Shown: positions 16,955 through 25,912, counted from the stretch's first letter. The stretch: DNA of 33,849 nucleotides from Alphaproteobacteria bacterium MarineAlpha3_Bin6 (GCA_002938035.1 PTLH01000011.1:1-33849), one strand, 5' to 3'. A program made the numbers and translations. The notes: a model not told the origin generated them from the letters alone.

Positions 16955-17029
16955 GCCGCCGTAGCTCAGGGGTAGAGCGCGCCCTTGGTAAGGGCGAGGC
17001 CGAAGGTTCGATTCCTTCCGGCGGCACCA
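16955..17029 (+). tRNA. tRNA-Thr (anticodon GGT)
   Basis: A complete cloverleaf can be drawn: acceptor GCCGCCG paired with CGGCGGC, a D arm with GCTC/GAGC, an anticodon stem CGCCC/GGGCG with the 7-nt loop TTGGTAA (anticodon GGT, threonine ACC/ACU), and a T arm GAAGG-TTCGATT-CCTTC. The discriminator is A and the CCA end is encoded (17027-17029). Confidence 0.96.
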
Positions 17030-17162
17030 TTATTTGGCAACAATACCTTTAGTTAACCCAGACATTATCTCTGATTGGGATGTATAATAAATAATCGAAT
17101 GGAACAGTGAAAAATCAACCCTTCATAATATATTTGGTAGTTATTGGACTAACTCCCGGTCA

Positions 17163-17717
17163 ATGGGCTCTCTAGTGAATAAAGACAACCCTCCGAATGC
17201 ATTGATTGAATACACCAAATGGATATCTAAATGGGTCGCCGCCGCACTCTTGGTGTTAGTCGTTTTGGGTTTAAGTGGGTGGGGTGTCGTTTGGTTTATT
17301 AATACTAAGATACCGATGATTTCCATTCAGTGTGAAGCTGAAAAAATCCGATTAGTTAGAGGCAAACTAAGTCTTTTCTATATGGTCCAGAAGGAACGGT
17401 TTTCCGATATACCTTATGCTATTTATTTTGGAGCGGATAGCAGGAGAAATTTTCACAAACATACGGACGTTAAAGAAATTGTGTTAGGACCCAAATTAGA
17501 GGGCGTTACAGATGACCACTACCTATTTGGCAATTATTCTACTCCTCTGAAGTATCGTATAAACAGGAAGACCTTAATGGTTGAAATGCTCGGAAAAAAT
17601 AACCAACCTTTAAAAGGTAATTTTCCTATTAAAAGTTGTAAAAAAATCAGCTCAGAACAATTTTATGAAATGACGGGTGAGGAAGTTAACAGGAGGAAAA
17701 AAGAGTTAAAATTCTGA
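17163..17717 (+). CDS. Hypothetical protein with one N-terminal membrane segment
   Basis: The 184-aa product has a short polar N-terminus, one strong transmembrane helix (about residues 25-46, VAAALLVLVVLGLSGWGVVW) and a soluble domain of about 135 residues with two cysteines (near 57 and 159) and a Lys/Arg-rich end. With few positive residues before and Lys/Arg after, the topology is unclear. No domain is recognised. The start ATG has no clear ribosome site. It converges on egtD, with a 6-bp AT-rich hairpin (17716-17732) overlapping its stop. Confidence 0.7.
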   Translation: MGSLVNKDNPPNALIEYTKWISKWVAAALLVLVVLGLSGWGVVWFINTKIPMISIQCEAEKIRLVRGKLSLFYMVQKERFSDIPYAIYFGADSRRNFHKHTDVKEIVLGPKLEGVTDDHYLFGNYSTPLKYRINRKTLMVEMLGKNNQPLKGNFPIKSCKKISSEQFYEMTGEEVNRRKKELKF

Positions 17718-17732
17718 GTATTTATCATACTC
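17716..17732. terminator. Small hairpin between convergent genes
   Basis: GAGTAT and ATACTC form a 6-bp stem with a 5-nt loop at the end of the plus-strand gene and 48 bases past the egtD stop. There is no T-run after it on the plus strand, so it is a weak terminator candidate at best. Confidence 0.25.
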
Positions 17733-17779
17733 TTACCTGTCGCATTCAACTTAAAAGACAACCTCATATTTTATTTAGT

Positions 17780-18778
17780 TTAAACCGATACCAAGTATTG
17801 AATGCTAAATAGCTTGTTTTGGTCGGTCCAAGTTTTCCTAACTGTAAAACCGTTATTTTCTGCTATTTTTGAGAATTCTTTAAGTGAATATTTATAAGAA
17901 TTCTCGGTATGAATGGTTTCATCCGGTAAAAATTCAAATGTTGATCCCTCAAAAGTAATAGTCTGAGCTCGTTTAGATACGAGGTGCATTTCTACACGGC
18001 TTTGTTGCTCGTTAAAAAAAGCTAAATGGTAGAAAGAACCAACATCAACTTCCGCCTTTAACTCGTTTTTCATCCGCTTAAGAAGGTTAAGGTTAAATGC
18101 TGCAGTAAATCCCTCCGCATCATCATAAGCTCTATTCAAAATATTTTTATCTTTCTTGAGATCCACTCCTATCAGGATACTGCCGTTCGCCCCAAGAAGA
18201 TTACGCACTCGCCCCAAAAACTGACCAGCCTCCCCTGGCGTTTGGTTGCCGATCGTGGATCCAGGAAAAAACAACAAGGGTGCCTTACCTGTAACACCAA
18301 ACTCTTTTGGTAAATCCACAATTTCCATGAAATCGGCACAAAGCGCACCAACTTTTACTGCAGGAAATGTTTTTGCAACGCTCTTAGCCGTTTGGATTAA
18401 ATGCTCGTGAGAAATATCAATCGCGAGATATTCTGCGGGCTCATGAAGGGCACTAAGTAAGGCATTAATCTTAAGGCTAGACCCACAACCATATTCCATT
18501 ACATTGCTCGCAGTACCTATTAAAGCTGAGATTTCCGTTCCATTATTGTTTAGAAGAGCAATCTCAGTTCTTGTCACATAATATTCTGGCGTTTCGCAGA
18601 TTTTGTTAAATAGGTAAGAGCCCGTTTCATCATAAAAAAACTTTGGGGGGATTGACTTGGGTGATTGTGAAAGTCCAGAGATTACCTCCGCCAAAAAGTC
18701 TGATTGCTCTGGTATTTGGTCAACAAAATAAGCTAAACCGTCAGGCACTGCATTAGTAGTTTTGGAAAGTAGGTTCAT
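17780..18778 (-). CDS. egtD: L-histidine N(alpha)-methyltransferase (ergothioneine pathway)
   Basis: EgtD trimethylates histidine to hercynine using three SAM, the first step of ergothioneine synthesis. The diagnostic N-terminal block PPKFFYDETGSYLFNKIC followed by ETPEYYVTRTE is present, then the SAM site VMEYGCGSSLKINAL, LLFFPGSTIGN, the ILIGVDLKKD segment and the C-terminal YKYSLKEF. Length (332 aa) is that of the family. Start ATG 18778 or GTG 18790; neither has a strong ribosome site. The partner egtB is not adjacent: upstream is an EamA transporter 134 bases away on the same strand. Confidence 0.94.
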   Translation of the reverse strand: MNLLSKTTNAVPDGLAYFVDQIPEQSDFLAEVISGLSQSPKSIPPKFFYDETGSYLFNKICETPEYYVTRTEIALLNNNGTEISALIGTASNVMEYGCGSSLKINALLSALHEPAEYLAIDISHEHLIQTAKSVAKTFPAVKVGALCADFMEIVDLPKEFGVTGKAPLLFFPGSTIGNQTPGEAGQFLGRVRNLLGANGSILIGVDLKKDKNILNRAYDDAEGFTAAFNLNLLKRMKNELKAEVDVGSFYHLAFFNEQQSRVEMHLVSKRAQTITFEGSTFEFLPDETIHTENSYKYSLKEFSKIAENNGFTVRKTWTDQNKLFSIQYLVSV

Positions 18779-18912
18779 AAAACAATTCACCGTATTGTAT
18801 ATTGGCGATGCTCCCGATCAAGGAGAAGGGAATGGGCAAAATCTTATCTTTCAAGGCGCCTTCTGGCAGTATTGCCATATATTCAATCACCCACCATGCA
18901 AACCAAAATACC

Positions 18913-19806
18913 TCAGGCCCCCTTTCTCGCGAGATAGATGCCAACTAGCACAATTATGCCTCCAATTATTTGCAAATTGTGTAGAACCTCACCAAATAAA
19001 AACCACGCTATCATCGCAGCTAAAACTGGCTGCAGTAATAGCCCGACAGAACCGAGACCGACTGGTACATGCGCCAAAGAATATGCAATTAAGCTTTGAC
19101 CCCCAGCCTGAGAGAGGAGAGCAAGCAATAACAGTATTAACCAGCCATAGAGACTTGTTGCGATAAAACTCTCTCCCGAAAGTATTGTTACGGGGATTAA
19201 GATTAGACAGGAAATGCCTCCGCTCCAAGTCATGACAGTTGCCGTTGAAAACTCAGACCTCAACTTGCCAACGACTAAAATATAGGCGGCATAAAACATT
19301 GCCGTCACAAGACCTAAGATGTCTCCAACAAAATGTCTTTGATCTAGACCGTAACTATTACTCATTAATAAAATTATACCCGTAACGGCGCTAACCAAAC
19401 CAAATAGAAAAAGAGTTGAAAAACGCTCACCAAAAAACAAAAAAGCACCAAGCGTTACAAATATTGGTGCCGCATTTGCCAAGAGCGTTGAATTGGCAAC
19501 AGATGTTAGACTTATCGACCAATGCCAGACAGCAAGATCACAAGAAAAGAAAAGTCCTGCAAGGATTAATAAAAAATACTCACCATTTGTTGAGGGGTTC
19601 TTTCGCTGTCCTTTGGCTGGATTAGATAAAGACATCCAAACCCAAAGGACAGGTAGCGCAAAGGTAATTCGGTAAAATCCAGTGGCACTGGGTCCCAATT
19701 CGCTCAAACGCACAAAAATTGGCGAAAAAGAAATAGCCGCCGCACCTATAAACAACGCTATCAATGCTTTTTGCTGAACGGTTCTCAAATTATTGAGGCT
19801 ACGCAT
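18913..19806 (-). CDS. EamA/DMT-superfamily membrane transporter
   Basis: The 297-aa protein is hydrophobic throughout with about ten predicted membrane helices in two EamA repeats: the first repeat includes ISFSPIFVRLSELGPSATGF (family start) and AVWHWSISLTSVANSTLLAN, the second MFYAAYILVVGKLRSEF and AYSLAHVPVGLGSVGLLLQP, ending IVLVGIYLARKGA. DMT proteins export amino acids, nucleosides or other small metabolites across the inner membrane. It is upstream of egtD on the same strand; an export role for a thiol or histidine compound is possible but purely inferred. Confidence 0.9.
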   Translation of the reverse strand: MRSLNNLRTVQQKALIALFIGAAAISFSPIFVRLSELGPSATGFYRITFALPVLWVWMSLSNPAKGQRKNPSTNGEYFLLILAGLFFSCDLAVWHWSISLTSVANSTLLANAAPIFVTLGAFLFFGERFSTLFLFGLVSAVTGIILLMSNSYGLDQRHFVGDILGLVTAMFYAAYILVVGKLRSEFSTATVMTWSGGISCLILIPVTILSGESFIATSLYGWLILLLLALLSQAGGQSLIAYSLAHVPVGLGSVGLLLQPVLAAMIAWFLFGEVLHNLQIIGGIIVLVGIYLARKGA

Positions 19807-19911
19807 CTCTGGCGTTTATAAAAGTATGCATCAAAGGGAGCCAGCATCGTCTTTGTTTGCTTTTCCTCATCCTTCAAATTACCTCTCTTCCAGCTTAGTC
19901 AACTCACCAAA

Positions 19912-20709
19912 ATGAAAGTTCTACAAATGGGGTTGCTAAATTTGACTGAACCATATCCTTTTAAAACCATTAATAAAAATGGTCGTGCTCCGGTCCTGTT
20001 GATTTGCGACCATGCCAGCAAGGCTGTCCCCTCCAACCTCAATAACTTAGGTCTCGATCAAAATACTTTGGCTAAACATATTGGTTGGGATATCGGCGCG
20101 GCTAAGATAACACATGGTCTCTCAAATTCATTAGATGCGGTAGCCGTTCTCGCCGGCTTTTCCCGATTAGTAGTAGATACTAACCGCCACCCCGGTAACC
20201 CAAACTCAATTCCAGAAGCGAGCGATGGTATTATAATACCGGGCAATAAAGGTCTGTCAGAAGCTTTAAAGACACTTCGAATGAAAAAATATTTTTGGCC
20301 CTACCATCAAAAAATATCCGATGAAATTTCTCGACTTTGGAGTAGAGGAAAACCCCCAGTGTTATTTTCTGTACATACGTTTACACCTTCAATGAATGGT
20401 GAGGATCGGCCGTGGCATATGGGTGTCCTTTGGAACAGAGATCCAAGGATAGCAAAACCCTTGATTATTAATCTTAGAAAACATCCTGATAACCTCATCA
20501 TCGGCGATAACTTTCCCTACTCAGGCAGTCAATTTGCATACTCGCTAGATGTTCACGCTGGCGCAACGGGGCTTTCCCACTGTGCCGTTGAAATCCGTCA
20601 GGACCTAACAAATACGGACGAAAAGGTCTCCTATTGGGTGAATTTGCTATCTGACACGATGAGCAAGATTATTAAACGTTCAAATATTCATTTAGTTGAG
20701 ATCCATTAA
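19912..20709 (+). CDS. N-formylglutamate amidohydrolase family protein
   Basis: This 265-aa protein matches the FGase family: LLICDHASKAVP (metal-binding His) near residue 32, HIGWDIGAA, LVVDTNRHPGNP, ISVHTF-type segment FSVHTFTPSMNG, HMGVLWNRD and DVHAGATGLSHCAVEIRQDL. True HutG-type enzymes hydrolyse N-formylglutamate to formate and glutamate at the end of one histidine degradation route, but many members in alphaproteobacteria have unknown substrates, and no hut genes are here. The start could also be the ATG at 19927. It is divergent from the EamA transporter. Confidence 0.88.
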   Translation: MKVLQMGLLNLTEPYPFKTINKNGRAPVLLICDHASKAVPSNLNNLGLDQNTLAKHIGWDIGAAKITHGLSNSLDAVAVLAGFSRLVVDTNRHPGNPNSIPEASDGIIIPGNKGLSEALKTLRMKKYFWPYHQKISDEISRLWSRGKPPVLFSVHTFTPSMNGEDRPWHMGVLWNRDPRIAKPLIINLRKHPDNLIIGDNFPYSGSQFAYSLDVHAGATGLSHCAVEIRQDLTNTDEKVSYWVNLLSDTMSKIIKRSNIHLVEIH

Positions 20710-20830
20710 TTACTTTACTGCACCTTAGGTCTAGAAAACGGGAATCTAAAGGGACGGCTTGTGCTTTAGGTCCATATTAAATTGAAATATATGTAGGCAT
20801 TCGTTTATAGATGATTGCCAAGTGCGCGCC

Positions 20831-20860
20831 TTGACAGATATCTTCACGTCGCCCTTAAGG
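20831..20860 (+). promoter_or_regulatory. Possible sigma-70 type promoter for gapR
   Basis: A perfect TTGACA (20831-20836) stands 61 bases upstream of the gapR start, with a poor -10 match (TTAAGG, 18-base spacer). The -35 match and position are the only support. Confidence 0.3.
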
Positions 20861-20896
20861 GTAAATTCTCATAAGGTTAATCATTAGGAGACCCAA

Positions 20897-21139
20897 ATGG
20901 TCGAAGTTGGTGGTATTGCACGTGAACGTTTAAAGTCTCTTATAGAACGCATTGAAAATTTAGAGGAAGAGAAATCTGCCTTAACCGCCGACATCAGAGA
21001 AATCTACTCCGAGGCCAAAGGTATTGGTCTGGACATTAAGACATTACGCCAAATCGTCAGGTTACGTAAATTGGATAGCTCGGATCGCCAGCAGCAAGAA
21101 GAACTCCTGGACCTGTATAAAAACGCTCTTGGCATGTAA
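20897..21139 (+). CDS. gapR: GapR family DNA-binding protein (DUF2312)
   Basis: The 80-aa protein contains GIARERLKSLIERIENLEEEK, a coiled coil, followed by DIREIYSEAKGIGLDIKTLRQIVRLRK and ends with EELLDLYKNALGM, matching GapR almost throughout. In Caulobacter GapR forms a ring-like tetramer around overtwisted DNA ahead of forks and RNA polymerase and stimulates topoisomerases. The family is nearly confined to alphaproteobacteria, which supports the taxonomic reading of the window. TAGGAG before the ATG is a good ribosome site. Confidence 0.94.
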   Translation: MVEVGGIARERLKSLIERIENLEEEKSALTADIREIYSEAKGIGLDIKTLRQIVRLRKLDSSDRQQQEELLDLYKNALGM

Positions 21140-21147
21140 TTCTATCA

Positions 21148-21852
21148 TCAAAAATTTTCAACCCAAGGGCGAACCTCAATTTCCCATGACCAGGAACTAC
21201 GATGCTGAGTATGAAGGTGCCAGTAAGTGCTCGCAATTGCATCAGGATCTAGCCATTTATCCGGGTCATCCTCTTGGGTTTCCATTCTATTCTTCTCTGC
21301 ACTTCGAATACCGCCATCCACCACTACATGTACGACGTGAATGTTCTGAGGATGAAGCTCCCGCGCCATACTCTGTGCCAAACCTCTTAGGCCAAACTTA
21401 CCCATTGCAAATGTTGCGGACATCGGGAACCCCTTTACCCCGGCGGATGCTCCCGTAAAACATATTGTACCCCGGTTCTTAGGCACCATAAGCTTGGCTG
21501 CCGCCTGACCCACCAAAAACCCGCCATAAGAGGTTATAAGTAAGGCTTCTTTAACATCATCAGGATTTATTTCTGTTATAGCGCCGCGGACGCGAGCACT
21601 TGCATTAAAAACGACAACGTTGGGAGTTCCCAGTTCGGTAACAACAGTACTAAATAAATTATTTACCTGTTCTAAATTGGTGGCATCGCAACAAAAAAGC
21701 TTGGCGTCAGTTTCAACTGCAATGTCTGTTAATTTTTCCGTATTTCTGGCAGCTAGGGCAATTTTCATACCTCGGTCAGAAAACGTTCGGGCTAGCGACG
21801 CGCTCAGACCGTTGCCCGCACCAACAATAAGTGCAACCTCTTGTTCATCCAT
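21148..21852 (-). CDS. Short-chain dehydrogenase/reductase with Phe in place of the catalytic Tyr
   Basis: From ATG 21852 (with GAGGAGAA 9 bases upstream) the product is 234 aa. It has the Rossmann turn LIVGAGNGLSASLA (8-21), the FNASAR segment (NAG-type) near 82, and Ser136 in TGASAG. The YxxxK position reads F148-A-M-G-K152, so the catalytic Tyr is Phe while Lys is kept. The following block RGLAQSMARELHPQNIHVVHVVVDGGI matches a common SDR subgroup that shares this change. The reaction is unknown; without Tyr, normal carbonyl reduction would be impaired. It converges on gapR, with 8 bases between stops. Confidence 0.88.
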   Translation of the reverse strand: MDEQEVALIVGAGNGLSASLARTFSDRGMKIALAARNTEKLTDIAVETDAKLFCCDATNLEQVNNLFSTVVTELGTPNVVVFNASARVRGAITEINPDDVKEALLITSYGGFLVGQAAAKLMVPKNRGTICFTGASAGVKGFPMSATFAMGKFGLRGLAQSMARELHPQNIHVVHVVVDGGIRSAEKNRMETQEDDPDKWLDPDAIASTYWHLHTQHRSSWSWEIEVRPWVENF

Positions 21853-22077
21853 CTTTGAATTCTCCTCTAAACTAATCACTTAATTATTGTACTTAAACTG
21901 AAAGTATTTAAAGCCGTCTTGTTGATTATCCCACGAGGCACTCTCTAAATTTTTATAATTTATTGAAACTCATATTTGTTTATTTTTGTTTATAAGACAG
22001 TAATCATTTGTCCAGTAAGATAAGAAGTGAAATGAACACGCCTGGGTAATAGCAACATCAATAGGAATAGCGCTAAC

Positions 22078-23202
22078 ATGGCCATTACGAACGGATCAAT
22101 CAATGGAATTGTGGATACGCAGTTGTCACACAATCAGTTTAATTCTATGTCTGCAATCTCCTTAATAACCCAAAGATTACTGGAACGAAGCAAAGAAGAG
22201 AGTGCGGATGTAGCCGTCAATTTTGAAAGTCCTGCAATCCTTCGAGCAACGCGGGAGATTTCTAAAATGGTAGCATTTAAGGAAAGAATTTCTGACAGTG
22301 TTAGCGCTGTCAGCAAAGCCAAGGACGCTATTAATTGGACTAAAACCTACCTTAATAGAGCTAAGACCGATCTGAGCAACATACTGGGGTCCTCCTCCAG
22401 TGCCGATAGGACCGCCGCCGCCACCAGCTTTGACGGACACCTAAGCAATATTCACGGTAAAGTAAATGGTGCAAACCAACTAGTAGGATTTAACAACATA
22501 AACTTGATTGGAAATACCGAAGGCCCTGATTGGAAAACGGATGATATTTATACACCCACAAGTAATGCTGGCGGTGGCATATTAGAAATCAAGGGGGCGT
22601 TTCTAGGCGTAGACTTTCAAGTCACCGATACTAATGGTTTGCATTGGCGGCTAGATGCTATCGATAAAACCTTCTACCAGTATAGCTCTGATGGGACCGG
22701 TAAACGGACAGGACAATCCATGCCAGCTGAGGGTATGACGATAGAAAGCTATGATCCAATCAGTGGCGCCATCACGTACGGCGGTACAGGCACACTAGAT
22801 GGCACATTACAACGAGTAGGCTTAAATATCTTGACTTCTGAATATTATAAAAATTTTGCCGATGACGCTTCCGTTCAAACTGCAATAAGCGACATTGATA
22901 AAGCCTTGGCAATTTTGAATGTTGAAGGAAACTCTATTAAAGCTGATGCGGCTGTACTTGAAGGGCGCATCAAACTTGTTGACGCTAAAATCAATGGTTT
23001 TGAGGCTGAAAAAGATCTTATCGTATCAGAGGAAGTAGATGCCTCGAACGCCGTAACTAAGGCGGCAGACCTAAAACTCAGGATGTCACTGATTAATCTC
23101 AACCTACTCTCGTCAGCAAGTAACGGATTGGTTGAAAATATGTTGAGTTTGTCGAGGGGACCACAAAAAGCGAGTGGTTTATTCGGTTTGATGGGATATT
23201 AA
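22078..23202 (+). CDS. Flagellin-like filament/structural protein
   Basis: The 374-aa protein has a flagellin-type plan: long helical, Ala/Ser-rich ends (about 20-115 and 270-360) around a beta-rich middle (about 150-265, with repeated Thr/Gly/Asp). The N-terminal helix keeps the pattern SKEESADVAVNFESPAIL, and the C-terminus reads SEEVDASNAVTKAADLKLRM then LINLNLLSSASNGLVENML, like the D0/D1 domains of FliC/FlgL. There is no signal peptide, consistent with type III flagellar export. It begins MAITNGSING. No other flagellar genes are near. It differs from ordinary FliC in detail, so the filament role is inferred. Confidence 0.7.
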   Translation: MAITNGSINGIVDTQLSHNQFNSMSAISLITQRLLERSKEESADVAVNFESPAILRATREISKMVAFKERISDSVSAVSKAKDAINWTKTYLNRAKTDLSNILGSSSSADRTAAATSFDGHLSNIHGKVNGANQLVGFNNINLIGNTEGPDWKTDDIYTPTSNAGGGILEIKGAFLGVDFQVTDTNGLHWRLDAIDKTFYQYSSDGTGKRTGQSMPAEGMTIESYDPISGAITYGGTGTLDGTLQRVGLNILTSEYYKNFADDASVQTAISDIDKALAILNVEGNSIKADAAVLEGRIKLVDAKINGFEAEKDLIVSEEVDASNAVTKAADLKLRMSLINLNLLSSASNGLVENMLSLSRGPQKASGLFGLMGY

Positions 23203-23325
23203 TAACCTTTGGCCGTAATCAGTATAGCAATTTCACCCGACGGCTGATCAGAGTATTCCTACAGGGCGGTATTTATAGCGTAGCGCTCAGGTTGAGAAGG
23301 GACGACTGAAGAACATACGACCGGT

Positions 23326-23361
23326 CAACATGTTCTAAAATTTCACATGTTGGGATTTTAG
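23326..23361. other. Two interleaved 7-bp inverted repeats (pseudoknot-like)
   Basis: CAACATG (23326-23332) pairs with CATGTTG (23346-23352), and CTAAAAT (23335-23341) pairs with ATTTTAG (23355-23361). Each 5' arm of the second lies in the loop of the first, so the two stems are either alternatives or an H-type pseudoknot with connecting pieces of 2, 4 and 2 bases. It sits in the 193-base gap between convergent genes (flagellin-like and glcF), where terminators would lie; no T-run follows. Confidence 0.4.
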
Positions 23362-23395
23362 CATCACCTCTTCATGTAAATCTTTAATTATCCCC

Positions 23396-24679
23396 CTAAG
23401 TACCTGGAGGACTAGGTCCACCAGTGGCCCAATCCAGTAATTCTACTGTATGAACAACTGGCCTTTTCAGACCAGTTTGCAACTGAACCTGGCAACCTAT
23501 ATTACCGGTAGCAACAATTTCGGCTTCAATTTTCTCTATTGCCTCTAATCGACGTAATTTTAAAATTTCAGCAATTTCAGTTTGAATTAGATTGTAAACT
23601 CCCGCAGATCCACAACAAAAATGCTTTCCGGGTATTTCTTTAACATCAAATCCTACACTTTTTAGTAATAGCCTTGGTTCCTGTTCAATTTTTTGTCCAT
23701 GAAGTAGAGAACAAGCATCATGGTATACAATGGTATGGTGCTGCATGTTGGCACTTGTAGGAAAGTCTATTTCAGTTAATAACTCAGTGATATCTTTGGT
23801 AAGAAAGGAAATTCTTTCTGCCATTCCATGCCAGATTTCATCGTTCTTGAAGAGATGGCTATAACCTTTAACTTCCGTCCCACAACCCGAGGTGTTTACG
23901 ACGATAGCATCCAATCCTCTTTCTTCTATTTCGTTATTCCAAGATGTAATATTAGCTTTCGCAAATTCCCGCGCTTCATTTTGGCGACCCATATGATTAA
24001 CAAGGGCGCCGCAACACCCTATTCCCTTTGACAATACAACTTCACACCCCAACCGATTTAGTAACCTTATCGTAGCTTCGTTAATAGATGGCCTTAAGAC
24101 TTGTTGGGCACACCCTGCCAGAAGAGCCACTCGCAGGCGGGGCTTACCCACTGCCGGAAAACTCTGCGGAATGCTCAAAGTCGAATTTAAAGGTATCTTT
24201 TTTGGTAAAAGCTTGATCACAGACTTAATTCGCCTCCCTAACAACCCTGAAATAGGCCTTAATAGGCTAGCGGCGACTAAAGAAAGTCGAAACCAGTGCG
24301 GATTGGGTATAGTTCGCGCAAGGAACCAACGTAGAAAACTGTCAGGTATTGTTCGCTTGGTAAAAGGCTCTATATAGGACCGCGCAAAATCTACATAATG
24401 CTGATAATCAACACCGGATGGACATACCGAAGTACACGCCAAACATGAGAGACATTTATCCAAATGAGGCATGACAAACTTGGCACTTTTACCATCACTC
24501 TCGATCAATTCCTTGATGAGATAAATTCGCCCTCTGGGGCTGTCTCTCTCATCACCCAAAATACTGTATGTTGGACAATCGGAAAGACAAAATCCACAAT
24601 GGACACATTTACGCAGGATTGATTCCATTTCCCGCACTTCGGGTCGCGCACGTTGGTCAGAAGTAAAGTTGGTTTGCAT
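23396..24679 (-). CDS. glcF: Glycolate oxidase iron-sulfur subunit
   Basis: The 427-aa GlcF has two 4Fe-4S ferredoxin sites: CVHCGFCLSDCPTY (Cys 25, 28, 31, 35) and CLSCLACTSVCPSG (Cys 76, 79, 82, 86). Two cysteine-rich CCG domains follow (GIGCCGALVNHMG and KHFCCGSAGVYN). It takes electrons from the flavin subunits of glycolate oxidase to the membrane quinone pool. It is the last gene of glcDEF and starts 3 bases after glcE. Confidence 0.95.
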   Translation of the reverse strand: MQTNFTSDQRARPEVREMESILRKCVHCGFCLSDCPTYSILGDERDSPRGRIYLIKELIESDGKSAKFVMPHLDKCLSCLACTSVCPSGVDYQHYVDFARSYIEPFTKRTIPDSFLRWFLARTIPNPHWFRLSLVAASLLRPISGLLGRRIKSVIKLLPKKIPLNSTLSIPQSFPAVGKPRLRVALLAGCAQQVLRPSINEATIRLLNRLGCEVVLSKGIGCCGALVNHMGRQNEAREFAKANITSWNNEIEERGLDAIVVNTSGCGTEVKGYSHLFKNDEIWHGMAERISFLTKDITELLTEIDFPTSANMQHHTIVYHDACSLLHGQKIEQEPRLLLKSVGFDVKEIPGKHFCCGSAGVYNLIQTEIAEILKLRRLEAIEKIEAEIVATGNIGCQVQLQTGLKRPVVHTVELLDWATGGPSPPGT

Positions 24680-24682
24680 TCT

Positions 24683-25912
24683 CTATAAACCGGGCAGCAA
24701 TATTTTTCCGGGATTGAGTATTCCCTGCGGATCAAAATTTTGTTTTATTCTTGCCGACAACGCGGCCACGCCTGGGTTCTGTGGTTGAAAAACCGGCGTG
24801 ATACTGCGAATATCATTGGGTGCTCTCATTAATGTTGCATGTCCTCCTATATCAGATATTAAAGATCTTATCTCCTCGGAAAGTGCCCCTCCAACTGGCA
24901 AAACCCCAACCCATATTAGCCCACCACCCCAATCAAAATAAATATCAGCGTCAGAAAACTCCCGTATGGAATTTGCAATGTTAGCTCCTTCCTTTGGTGG
25001 AACCGACAATCGCCAAAGAAGTTTTGTTGGATCATTAATTAAATCAACAACTTCAGCAATTTCGGTCCAAAGCATATTCGAGTTGTCAGAGTGCAATTCT
25101 TCCATATCGCCAAATCTACTTAAAAGGTTCCTCAAGGCAATAGACCGTGCTTCAACGGAGGGAGCAGGGCCTTGCACACGAATTACCGTAACAGCTTCAC
25201 CGGCGTCATGTACGTAATCTACCTTTGATTTTTCAGACAAATTTTCAGGAAGGTGAGCAACCGCATTAACCTCATTAGGACTAGAAAGAGCGGTATTCAT
25301 CACGGTAATGGCGTCTTCAACGTTTAGCCCAAACACTAATATGCTTCTAGTTTTTTCAGGTTTGGGCAATACTTTAATAGAGATAGAAGTCATTATTGCG
25401 AGCGTACCAAAAGAACCGGCAAGAAGTTTAGAAAGGTCAAATCCTGTAACGTTCTTAACGACCCTACCTCCAGATTTGAATATCTCGCCACGGCCGCTCA
25501 CCGCTTCAAACCCAAGAAAATGATCTCGAGCTGCACCTGCCTGGATGCGTCTCGGTCCAGATAAATTACACGCCAATACGCCGCCTAATGTACCCATCCC
25601 CATCGATTTGCCGTACAATCGGTTTATATCCGGCGGTTCAAATGCTAGCTGCTGGTTTTTCCCCTCCAAAAGTTTTTTTATATATTCGATGGATGTACCT
25701 GCCGCCGCTGTCATCACCAATTCTTCGGGCTCATACATGGTGACGCCAGAGATGTTACTGACAGAAACCATGTGGCCACTTCCGTCTGGTTGCCCCCATC
25801 CCTCCTTACTACCCATCCCCTTTACCAAAAGTGGTGTATTTGAGGCTAATGACGATTTAACCAGATCACTGAGTTCCTCGACATTTCCTGGATACAGTAT
25901 CTGGTCATTCAT
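24683..25912 (-). CDS. glcE: Glycolate oxidase FAD-binding subunit
   Basis: GlcE is a shorter FAD_binding_4 (VAO-type) protein lacking most of the catalytic C-terminal domain. It starts MNDQILYPGNVEELSDLV, with VKGMGSKEGWGQPDGSG, GTLGGVLACNLSGPRR and SGGRVVKNVTGFDLSKLLAGSFG as family blocks, and ends FDPQGILNPGKIL. I choose ATG 25912, which leaves 16 bases after glcD; the longer frame to 25981 would overlap glcD and adds Cys-rich residues unlike GlcE. With GlcD and GlcF it oxidises glycolate to glyoxylate. Confidence 0.93.
   Translation of the reverse strand: MNDQILYPGNVEELSDLVKSSLASNTPLLVKGMGSKEGWGQPDGSGHMVSVSNISGVTMYEPEELVMTAAAGTSIEYIKKLLEGKNQQLAFEPPDINRLYGKSMGMGTLGGVLACNLSGPRRIQAGAARDHFLGFEAVSGRGEIFKSGGRVVKNVTGFDLSKLLAGSFGTLAIMTSISIKVLPKPEKTRSILVFGLNVEDAITVMNTALSSPNEVNAVAHLPENLSEKSKVDYVHDAGEAVTVIRVQGPAPSVEARSIALRNLLSRFGDMEELHSDNSNMLWTEIAEVVDLINDPTKLLWRLSVPPKEGANIANSIREFSDADIYFDWGGGLIWVGVLPVGGALSEEIRSLISDIGGHATLMRAPNDIRSITPVFQPQNPGVAALSARIKQNFDPQGILNPGKILLPGL

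Noticed and set aside
18753-18944. A 63-codon minus-strand ORF between the EamA transporter and egtD
   Set aside because: It starts at TTG within the transporter's 3' end, overlaps the start of egtD, has no ribosome site and no recognisable features.
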